A stretch of DNA of 64,000 nt, taken from Hymenobacter volaticus (GTDB lineage: Bacteria; Bacteroidota; Bacteroidia; Cytophagales; Hymenobacteraceae). The notes beneath the pieces are model-generated. The model ran no database searches. It saw only the letters and a program-made list of their open reading frames with translations, and was not told where the DNA came from. This document shows, piece after piece, positions 58,018 to 64,000 of this stretch (position 1 is the first letter of the stretch; every line of letters starts with the position of its first letter). Position numbers and translations under genes: made by a program. The stretch spans positions 4,937,501-5,001,500 of the forward strand of contig NZ_CP095061.1 of the NCBI RefSeq assembly GCF_022921055.1, given 5' to 3'.

Positions 58018-58091
58018 CGGGGTGTAGCGTAGCCTGGTATCGCGCCAGCATGGGGTGCTGGAGGTCGTAGGTTCGAATCCTGCCACTCCGA
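58018..58091 (+). tRNA. tRNA-Pro (anticodon GGG)
   Basis: Acceptor CGGGGTG pairs with CACTCCG (one G-U), anticodon stem CCAGC/GCTGG around loop ATGGGGT (anticodon GGG), T-arm with GGTTCGAATCC. 74 nt, CCA not encoded. An antisense open frame over both tRNA-Pro genes encodes [13 protein letters not shown] sequence and is a known annotation artefact. Confidence 0.95.
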
Positions 58092-58110
58092 CTGAAGATT
58101 TATTTGTTCG

Positions 58111-58145
58111 AAAAGCCTCTGGGAACCCCACCCAGAGGCTTTTTT
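58111..58145 (+). terminator. Terminator after tRNA-Pro(GGG)
   Basis: AAAAGCCTCTGGG (58111-58123) pairs with CCCAGAGGCTTTT (58131-58143), then a T-run. Confidence 0.85.
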
Positions 58146-58197
58146 CGGCCATTTCAGTTCAATTATTCTCGATGCACCTAACGTGCAAGAGTACTCT

Positions 58198-58271
58198 CGG
58201 GGTGTAGCGCAGCCCGGTAGCGCGCGTCGTTCGGGACGACGAGGCCGTAGGTTCGAATCCTGCCACCCCGA
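58198..58271 (+). tRNA. tRNA-Pro (anticodon CGG)
   Basis: Acceptor CGGGGTG pairs with CACCCCG, anticodon stem CGTCG/CGACG around loop TTCGGGA (anticodon CGG). 74 nt. It is a second proline isoacceptor, 106 bp after the first but with its own terminator. Confidence 0.95.
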
Positions 58272-58290
58272 CACCGAACTCTATAACAAC

Positions 58291-58325
58291 AAAAGCCCGC
58301 TGAACAGCAGTTCAGCGGGCTTTTT
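58291..58325 (+). terminator. Terminator after tRNA-Pro(CGG)
   Basis: AAAAGCCCGCTGAA (58291-58304) pairs with TTCAGCGGGCTTTT (58311-58324), followed by T. It lies 28 bp before the convergent hypothetical gene's stop and may serve both strands. Confidence 0.85.
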
Positions 58326-58353
58326 GCTTAGTGAAATTGAAGCTTCCCTTTGC

Positions 58354-58881
58354 TTATCTATAGTAGCCGCGGCGCTTCGGCTTATACGACTTCTTATTGC
58401 CTGAAGTAAACAGCAACACTGTGCCAACCGTCAAGACGGCAATAGTGGCCATCTTGGTAACGAAGGCACTACGATTGTGCTTCCACTCCACCGCGTAGCC
58501 TTTCTCGGCGAAAATGTTGGGCACTTTGCCGTGGGCAAGATCTTCAACGATGCCTTCCACCACGTTTACCCGGTCGGCTAGTAGCAAAGGCAGCCAGTGA
58601 CCGTAGTGCGACTCGCTGTATTTAAACGCAAACCGACGAATCATGCCGCTCAACCCAACCGGGGGCGACGACTCGCCGAAGACGGCCGACACGTTCGGGC
58701 GTTCAATTGTCTTTAGAACTTCAATATCTACCGGTTGTAGAGAGGCCGGGCGATGTTTATTATCGGGGTCCTGCGAAACGTTCAGGCGGGGTTCCCGCAT
58801 GGGATACGTAGGATCGTTTTCAGAATTTGCATCAATTCCCCAGCCGGGTAAAGTCTGCGGATCTTTCAATGTATTTTCCAT
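58354..58881 (-). CDS. Hypothetical protein with C-terminal membrane helix
   Basis: 175 aa, not recognised. The first 60 residues are rich in Pro, Asp and Asn; a predicted folded segment follows (RRFAFKYSESHYGHWLPLLL, DRVNVVEGIVEDLAHGKVPN), then one membrane helix near residues 143-163 (MATIAVLTVGTVLLFTS) and a basic tail KKSYKPKRRGYYR, which predicts an N-out or tail-anchored arrangement. It starts 12 bp after the alcohol dehydrogenase stop on the same strand, so the two form an operon. Confidence 0.75.
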   Translation of the reverse strand: MENTLKDPQTLPGWGIDANSENDPTYPMREPRLNVSQDPDNKHRPASLQPVDIEVLKTIERPNVSAVFGESSPPVGLSGMIRRFAFKYSESHYGHWLPLLLADRVNVVEGIVEDLAHGKVPNIFAEKGYAVEWKHNRSAFVTKMATIAVLTVGTVLLFTSGNKKSYKPKRRGYYR

Positions 58882-58893
58882 GGTCAGTCGGCG

Positions 58894-60051
58894 TTAGATG
58901 TTAGCAGAAGGGAAAACGATCAAAGGCTTGATGCAGCTGTCGAGCTTAGCCGAGAACATGCGGTAGCCATCGGCCACTTCTTCTAGCGGAATCCGGTGCG
59001 TAATCAGGGCCTTCGGATTGATTACCCCATTCTGTACGTGCTCGATCAAGCGCGGCAGCAAGCGTTTCACCGAGGCTTGGTTTGCTCTGATGGTTAAGCC
59101 TTTGTTCAACACGTTGCCAATCGGCACAAGGTTATCCGTTGGGCCATATACCCCTACAATAGATACCACACCACCCTTCTTCACGGAGTTGATGGCCCAG
59201 TGCAGTGCCGTAGTCGACCCGGCCTGCAACAGCAGCTTACGTCCGGTGATGGTTTGCATGGCGTTACCGGCAGCCTCCGCACCAACGGCGTCAATCACAC
59301 AGTCAGCACCCATGAAATCAGTGGCTTTCTTGATGAATACCACCGGGTCGTCCATGTCTTTTTCGAAGTTATAAGCCTCGCAATTTGCGTAGTTGCGAGC
59401 GAATTCGAGACGGTAGTCTTCCTTGTCGATAATGATAACGCGACCTGCGCCGAACAGCCAGCAACAGCGCGCAGCCATAATGCCTACAGGGCCAGCACCG
59501 AACACTACGACCGTATCACCTGGCTGAATACCAGCCATTTCGGCCGCTTGGTAGCCAGTGGGCACTACGTCGGTTAAGAGTACGGCGTCATCAGGATCCA
59601 TGCCTTCCGGAATTACCGTGGGGCCTACGTTGGCATAAGGAACCCGGGCGTACTCGGCTTGACCGCCATTGTAGCCACCTGCAGTGTGAGAGTAGCCAAA
59701 GATGCCACCCACGGCGCTAGCCTGTGTATTTGATTCGTGGCAGTTGCCGAACATGCCTTGTTTACAGAAGTGGCACTCACCGCACGCTACGTTGAACGGC
59801 ACCAGGACATGGTCGCCAACTTTGATTTTGGTTACATCAGGTCCAACCTCCTCTACTATGCCAGTAAACTCGTGTCCGAAGGTCATGCCCACGCGGGTAT
59901 CGGGCACATTACCATTATATAAGTGCAAGTCAGAACCGCAAATGCAAGAGCGAGTCACCCGGACAATAGCATCTTGTGGATGCTTGATTTCAGGCATTGG
60001 TTTTTGCGTGGCACGGACCCTTTTAGGGCCCCGGTAATCCATTGCTAGCAT
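58894..60051 (-). CDS. Zinc-dependent alcohol dehydrogenase (formaldehyde dehydrogenase-like)
   Basis: 385 aa from ATG 60051 (MLAMDYRGPKRVRATQKP). Catalytic zinc ligands are present in ICGSDLHLYNG and GHEFTGIVEEVG, structural zinc cysteines in CGECHFCKQGMFGNC, and the NAD-binding VVVFGAGPVGIMAARC near residue 190. GIFGYSHTAGGYNGGQAEY matches the glutathione-independent formaldehyde/threonine-dehydrogenase-like branch. The physiological substrate is not certain. It is the first gene of a two-gene operon with the hypothetical membrane protein. Confidence 0.9.
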   Translation of the reverse strand: MLAMDYRGPKRVRATQKPMPEIKHPQDAIVRVTRSCICGSDLHLYNGNVPDTRVGMTFGHEFTGIVEEVGPDVTKIKVGDHVLVPFNVACGECHFCKQGMFGNCHESNTQASAVGGIFGYSHTAGGYNGGQAEYARVPYANVGPTVIPEGMDPDDAVLLTDVVPTGYQAAEMAGIQPGDTVVVFGAGPVGIMAARCCWLFGAGRVIIIDKEDYRLEFARNYANCEAYNFEKDMDDPVVFIKKATDFMGADCVIDAVGAEAAGNAMQTITGRKLLLQAGSTTALHWAINSVKKGGVVSIVGVYGPTDNLVPIGNVLNKGLTIRANQASVKRLLPRLIEHVQNGVINPKALITHRIPLEEVADGYRMFSAKLDSCIKPLIVFPSANI

Positions 60052-60600
60052 AGGAATTAGGTTTTGGAAGTGGAAGTGAGGCGGCGGCAGCTCAGCGCTT
60101 TCCGAAAATAGCAGCAAATCATGCTGCCCTGAAAACGCTTTTTAAAGCTGATAAGCTGTACTTACCTCCTTGCTTAAGGTTCTTATAACTAGCCCAATCG
60201 ACCAGAAATACGCGTTAATACGGATGAAATTTATGAGCTAGCTCGTATAAGTACTGACGTGCGTGTTTTTTAAGAAAAGCAGTTGTTCCGAGGAATTACA
60301 ATCAGAAACGCTCTAGTTCTAGCTAAACCGAATATAGATGCTGGTTGGGATAGGGCTTGAGCGTTGACGTGCCAACCTTAATGATTCTTAGTAACGCTTT
60401 GCTACTACTTAGTGTCTCAAATCAGGCTGAAAGAACATTTACCTTTGTTTGTCGGGCTTGAAACCTTGTTAACGCAACTCAAGTAGCTTAATATTATTAT
60501 ACTTATTTATAAAAATATTATCTTCTATCGGTAGCTAATAATCCTGCAATACATACCGTTGGGGGCATATCTGAAAACTTTATTTAATTCATTCTCCTCA
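60052..60600. other. Divergent AT-rich intergenic region
   Basis: About 550 bp between the dehydrogenase start and the outer membrane protein start. AT content rises towards the right. Both promoters must lie here but no clear -7/-33 pair was found. Confidence 0.5.
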
Positions 60601-61323
60601 ATGAAAATTCAAAAATTAGCATTGGGTGCTCTGCTAATGGGCACGACTATGGGTGTGGCGCAGGCACAAACAGAAGCAGGTAAACTACTGCTGAATGGTA
60701 GGATCAGCTATTTTAATACAAAAAGTGAATCCAGTTCCATTGGTTCTATAGATTATCCGTTAAGCACTCAGGAAAATAATAGAAGTGTAGGATTCACTTT
60801 TAGCCCTCAGATAAGCTTTTTTGTGGCAAATAATTTAGCCCTTGGAATAGCTACAGAAATTAGCACCGGTAGAAATATTGCGTCGTATACCCAATTTAAT
60901 AGTACTGACAATACGTACCTATATGGTAATTCTAAGAGTACTAGTAGGGGAATAAATATTGGGCCATTTGTACGCTATTACAAGATGATTGGCGAGAAAA
61001 CCGGATTCTACGGTCAACTAGACGGAAGATACCAGTATCAGTCACAGAAGACCAATAGCAATTACTTAGGGAGCCTAAATCGTAATGACTATTACGAGAC
61101 TAAAACGACTGGTGGCGCAGTGAATCTAACGCCGGGGTTTGTTTACTTCCCTTCTCCTAAAGTTGGTTTAGAATTAACTATGGGAGGTTTATCTTACTAC
61201 AAGGGAAAGACAAAAACCCGAAATTCGTCGTCTACTCAGACAAGATTGGATAGCGACAATAGCGGATTCAATGCTAACCTAGGTATTCAATATTTAGCGG
61301 TAGGAGCTTCCCTACACTTATAG
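60601..61323 (+). CDS. Outer membrane beta-barrel protein
   Basis: 240 aa from ATG 60601 (MKIQKLALGALLMGTTMGVA, signal peptide to AQAQ at about 23). The rest is alternating beta strands typical of a small barrel (KLLLNGRISYFNTKS, NRSVGFTFSPQISFFV, GINIGPFVRYYKMIG, TGFYGQLDGRYQYQS, NLTPGFVYFPSPKVGLELTM), ending YLAVGASLHL with a C-terminal strand. Its codons are more AT-rich than those of the neighbours. Related proteins have no defined function. It is flanked by a strong terminator. Confidence 0.85.
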   Translation: MKIQKLALGALLMGTTMGVAQAQTEAGKLLLNGRISYFNTKSESSSIGSIDYPLSTQENNRSVGFTFSPQISFFVANNLALGIATEISTGRNIASYTQFNSTDNTYLYGNSKSTSRGINIGPFVRYYKMIGEKTGFYGQLDGRYQYQSQKTNSNYLGSLNRNDYYETKTTGGAVNLTPGFVYFPSPKVGLELTMGGLSYYKGKTKTRNSSSTQTRLDSDNSGFNANLGIQYLAVGASLHL

Positions 61324-61342
61324 GATTAGCAGTTAACAGCGT

Positions 61343-61408
61343 ATAGCATTCAAGCAAAAAGGGCTTCCTCATCTAATGGTATGGAAGCCCTTTTTGCTTG
61401 AATGCTAT
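61343..61408. terminator. Bidirectional terminator with 26-bp perfect arms
   Basis: Positions 61343-61368 and 61383-61408 are perfect inverted repeats (ATAGCATTCAAGCAAAAAGG... and complement), 14-nt loop, with the A and T runs inside the arms. It separates the convergent barrel and GyrI-like genes. Confidence 0.9.
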
Positions 61409-61410
61409 AT

Positions 61411-61934
61411 CTATTTCACCACCGCCCATACTTCTACTGGGCCGGTGTTCGGGAATCGCTCCAAGTACACGTTCTGCAACGTTAGGTTGTTTTGCTTAGC
61501 CTGGTTTTTCACGCCAGAGTAAAGTTTGTCGGGGCTACAAGGTAGCTGGCTTCGATGGTGGCGTGCAGTACCCGCTGGCCGGCCGGGAATGCTCGGTACC
61601 GGTACCCCGCTGGTAGTTGCTGCGATATGGTATCGTCGACCACGAGGCCGACAAAGACTTTGGCTGCCTCACTGGAAGAAGCGGGGTCATTGTAGAAGAT
61701 GTTGCCGAAGGTGCCGCGCAGTTTGCCCGAACTGCGTATTTCGTATGCTTTACGCGTCAGGTTACCAAATTCTTCGCTATTACCAGCGCCTTCAAAGTAG
61801 CTGCCTGCTAGAAATATGGGCTGGGCCGTAGTTTCCAGCTTTACTTCCGCTTGCTTGAATCCACCAAGCACGTAATACGCCACTCCAACCGCGACAATAA
61901 GAAGTAGAGAAAGAATTAGAAAAACGCGGTTCAT
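61411..61934 (-). CDS. Membrane-anchored GyrI-like (effector-binding fold) protein, frameshifted
   Basis: About 174 aa when repaired. An N-terminal membrane helix (RVFLILSLLLIVAVGVAYYV) precedes a GyrI/AraC-effector-binding-like domain: IFLAGSYFEGAGNSEEFGNL, GTFGNIFYNDP, VGLVVDD and GYRYRAFPAGQRVLHATIEA. The frame as given ends at 61509 with NFTLA. One added base in the G run 61531-61534 reads LVAPDKLYSGVKNQAKQNN, then LYLERFPNTGPVEVWAVVK-like residues (VYLERFPNTGPVEVWAVVK) to a stop at 61411, 175 codons. A small hydrophobic ligand is the usual guess for this fold; nothing here identifies one. Confidence 0.8.
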
Positions 61935-62004
61935 CCAGGTGAGTTAAAGTTTAATCAAGATCAAAGTCGGCTTTTTGAAGCCTTTTGAGGCAGCAAACAA
62001 CCGT

Positions 62005-63876
62005 TTAGCTTTCGTCTTTTACTACGCCAAGCACGTCGCGGTACTGCATCTGGTAGAGCTGCGCGTAGTAGCCACTCTGGCGCAGGAGTTCCTCATGGCG
62101 ACCCGACTCTTTAATTTCACCGCGGTCCATAACGATGATGCGGTCGGCTTTTTGGATAGTGCTTAGCCGGTGGGCAATAACCAACGAGGTACGCCCCTGC
62201 ATCAGCTTCTCGATGGCGGACTGAATCAGTTCCTCGGTCTCAGAATCAACCGACGACGTAGCTTCGTCGAGCACGATGATAGCCGGTTGATACACCATGG
62301 CCCGCACGAAGCTGATCAACTGCCGCTGCCCCACCGACAAGGTGGCACCGCGCTCCATCACCGGATAGTCGAGGGAACCGGGCAGACGTTCGATAAAGCG
62401 GCGGGCACCCACTAGGTCAGCAGCTTCCCAAATTTGTTCGTCGGTAATGTCCTTGCTGCCCAACGTAATATTATCACGGATGGTACCCGCGAATAGAAAC
62501 ACGTCTTGCAGCACCACCCCGATGCGGCGGCGCAAGGCGCTTAGGTCATACTCCTGGAGGTCGTGGCCATCGACGCGGATGTGGCCGCGGTTGATGTCGT
62601 AAAAGCGGCTGAGCAGGTTGATGATACTGGTTTTGCCGGCACCAGTAGCGCCTACAAAGGCTACCGTTTGGCCGGGCTCCACTTTAAAGCTGATGTCGCG
62701 CAGCACCCACTCCTCATCGTTGTAGGCAAACCAGACTTTGTCGAATTCCACTTCGCCGCGCAGCGTGGCCGGAGCCAGCGTGCCGTTGTTGGGAATGTAC
62801 TCCTGGCTGTCGAGCAGTTTCAGCAAACGTTCGGTGCTCACAAGGCCTAATTGCAGGGTATTGAACCGGTCGGCAATCTGGCGTATCGGACGGAAGAACA
62901 GCGCGTTGTACATGATGAAGGCAATGAGGGCACCCTTGGAAATAGTGCCTTCAATCTGGCCTTGCGCTGCGTACCACACTAGCAACCCCACTCCTACGGC
63001 ACCCAATACCTCGGCCACCGGAAAGTAGATGGAGTAGTAGAGCACCGACCGAATATTGGCGCGGGTGTGCTCTTGGTTTAGGGCCTCGAACTTTCGGTAC
63101 TCGCGCTGCTCGTTGTTGAAGATCTGCACCACGTTCATGCCCGTCAGGTGCTCTTGCACGAAGGCGTTCAGGTTGGCCACAGCCGTGCGCACCTCCTGAA
63201 ACGACTTTTTCACTTTCTCCTTGAACACGTAGGTGCTGAAGAGCAGTGGCGGAATCACCGACAAGCTCACCAAGGTCAAGCGCCAGTCGATGTAGAACAT
63301 GAAGGCCATGATGAACACCAGTTGCAGAATATCGCCGAGCATAGCCGCTAGCCCTTCACTGAACACGTCCGACAAGGTTTCCACGTCGGAAATGTTGCGG
63401 GTCGTGAGCACCCCGATGGGTGTCCGGTCGAAGAACTTAAGGCGCAGATTCAGAATGTGCTTGTACAAATCCACCCGAATGTCGCGCACAATGTATTGCC
63501 CGAGCCAGCCGCCAAAATAAGTTTGCAAATAGCTCACCAGGGCATGGGCCACGAGTAGCACGAGCAACAACGCAAACATCTTGTTCAGGCCGAGCCAGTC
63601 GTTGCTTTCGATAGTCACATCGACCATGCGCTGAATCAGGAACGGGCGCAAGGTGCCAAGCACGGCCGAAGCCAGCGTCAGGAACACCAGTAAGTAGAAG
63701 ATGCGCTGGTAAGGCCGCACATACACCATGAGCCGGCGCAGCACCTGCCAGTCGAAGATGTTGCCGGATTTGGTAGCGGGAGTAGTCGGATCCAAAGTAG
63801 ATGGGATTTGAGAAGCTGTAACCAGCAGCAAAGGCACGAAGTTGCAGACCTTGTGTATTAAACCGTTATACTGCAC
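62005..63876 (-). CDS. ABC exporter half-transporter, MdlB-like
   Basis: Up to 623 aa; the start is uncertain. GTG 63876 immediately follows the preceding stop codon, and internal starts (for example GTG 63837) would also keep all domains. Six-helix permease (about 50-345) and ATPase: Walker A GATGAGKTS near residue 416, signature LSVGQRQL near 514, Walker B IIVLDEATSSVD near 535, and IAHRLSTI. The glutamate after Walker B is intact, and the LSVGQ signature is the MdlB form, complementary to the MdlA-like protein at 53.8 kb. Exported substrate unknown. Confidence 0.9.
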   Translation of the reverse strand: MQYNGLIHKVCNFVPLLLVTASQIPSTLDPTTPATKSGNIFDWQVLRRLMVYVRPYQRIFYLLVFLTLASAVLGTLRPFLIQRMVDVTIESNDWLGLNKMFALLLVLLVAHALVSYLQTYFGGWLGQYIVRDIRVDLYKHILNLRLKFFDRTPIGVLTTRNISDVETLSDVFSEGLAAMLGDILQLVFIMAFMFYIDWRLTLVSLSVIPPLLFSTYVFKEKVKKSFQEVRTAVANLNAFVQEHLTGMNVVQIFNNEQREYRKFEALNQEHTRANIRSVLYYSIYFPVAEVLGAVGVGLLVWYAAQGQIEGTISKGALIAFIMYNALFFRPIRQIADRFNTLQLGLVSTERLLKLLDSQEYIPNNGTLAPATLRGEVEFDKVWFAYNDEEWVLRDISFKVEPGQTVAFVGATGAGKTSIINLLSRFYDINRGHIRVDGHDLQEYDLSALRRRIGVVLQDVFLFAGTIRDNITLGSKDITDEQIWEAADLVGARRFIERLPGSLDYPVMERGATLSVGQRQLISFVRAMVYQPAIIVLDEATSSVDSETEELIQSAIEKLMQGRTSLVIAHRLSTIQKADRIIVMDRGEIKESGRHEELLRQSGYYAQLYQMQYRDVLGVVKDES

Positions 63877-64000
63877 TTACTGAAGCACGGCCGTTTGGTT
63901 GGCAACTTCGTCAAGTACACTGGTGTCTTTGCGCAGGATGCTCTTAGCTTCCCACAAAGTACGGCAAACCGGGTGGCACAAGTTCTGCGGGCACCACATC
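63877..64000 (-). CDS. C-terminus of an unrecognised protein (5' part outside window)
   Basis: The last 40 residues of a reading frame ending at TAA 63879-63877 (CPQNLCHPVCRTLWEAKSIL, then RKDTSVLDEVANQTAVLQ). It is protein-like, with three cysteines in the first dozen residues, but I do not recognise the family. Its stop abuts the GTG start of the ABC gene, so the two are probably translationally coupled in one operon. Confidence 0.6.
   Translation of the reverse strand, partial: MWCPQNLCHPVCRTLWEAKSILRKDTSVLDEVANQTAVLQ

Noticed and set aside
57990..58274. 94-codon minus-strand open frame with [13 protein letters not shown] repeats
   Set aside because: It is the antisense of both tRNA-Pro genes; such translations are a well-known false annotation.

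Overview
The window looks like chromosomal DNA of a Bacteroidota member of the Cytophagales, most probably Hymenobacter or a close relative. This is inferred from a SusC/SusD pair, proteins with C-terminal type IX secretion (T9SS) sorting domains, a long (394 aa) NusB, the nusB...DUF1573-yajC-ybbR-coaE gene block, the absence of Shine-Dalgarno sequences, and many TAnnTTTG -7 promoter elements. No phage, insertion sequence, CRISPR array, rRNA or plasmid gene was seen.

Layout. 1-2.3 kb (minus): nucleotide-sugar genes (a 6-dehydrogenase cut by the window edge, a hexapeptide acyltransferase), then prmC. 2.5-4.7 kb (plus): ribD, msrC and a RibD-C/DHFR-like reductase. 4.9-9.6 kb (minus): SusD and SusC. 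10.4-15.0 kb (minus): psd, glutamate dehydrogenase, cdsA and a CPBP protease; psd and cdsA belong to phospholipid synthesis. 15.2-17.2 kb (plus): dusB and an EamA transporter. 17.5-21.4 kb (minus): a B12-type radical SAM protein and an APC permease. 21.6-24.3 kb (plus): two tandem Cys-motif/CarboxypepD-like membrane proteins and an EWWY lipocalin-like lipoprotein. 24.3-30.5 kb: an orphan histidine kinase, hemA, an ArsR-type regulator, a second ELFV dehydrogenase and an MscS channel. 30.7-41 kb (minus): a 1937-aa T9SS adhesin-like repeat protein, a TerB-like protein and an AsmA-like protein. 41.1-46.5 kb (plus): two identical tRNA-Val genes, two paralogous GT-C type membrane proteins and a GNAT-like protein. 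46.6-53.6 kb (minus): coaE, ybbR, yajC, DUF1573, NAD-type isocitrate dehydrogenase, ytxH, nusB and leucine dehydrogenase. 53.8-64 kb: two half ABC exporters resembling MdlA and MdlB, an FAD oxidoreductase, a small T9SS protein, tRNA-Pro(GGG) and tRNA-Pro(CGG), an alcohol dehydrogenase operon, an outer membrane barrel protein, a GyrI-like protein, and the tail of an unrecognised gene.

The strongest unexpected signal concerns the sequence itself. Thirteen genes are broken by fourteen apparent one-base deletions. Every deletion falls in a G or C run, most often a run of four where five would restore the frame, and adding one base per site (two in susC) gives a whole number of codons and a family-like protein each time. 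Housekeeping genes (cdsA, psd, gdhA) are among them, so I read this as uncorrected homopolymer error rather than biology. Coordinates for those genes are the full repaired spans. I did not find a clear new multi-gene system; the best biological leads are the tandem Cys-motif membrane proteins, the orphan B12/radical SAM protein, the unlinked MdlA/MdlB-like pair and the recently duplicated repeat modules of the adhesin.
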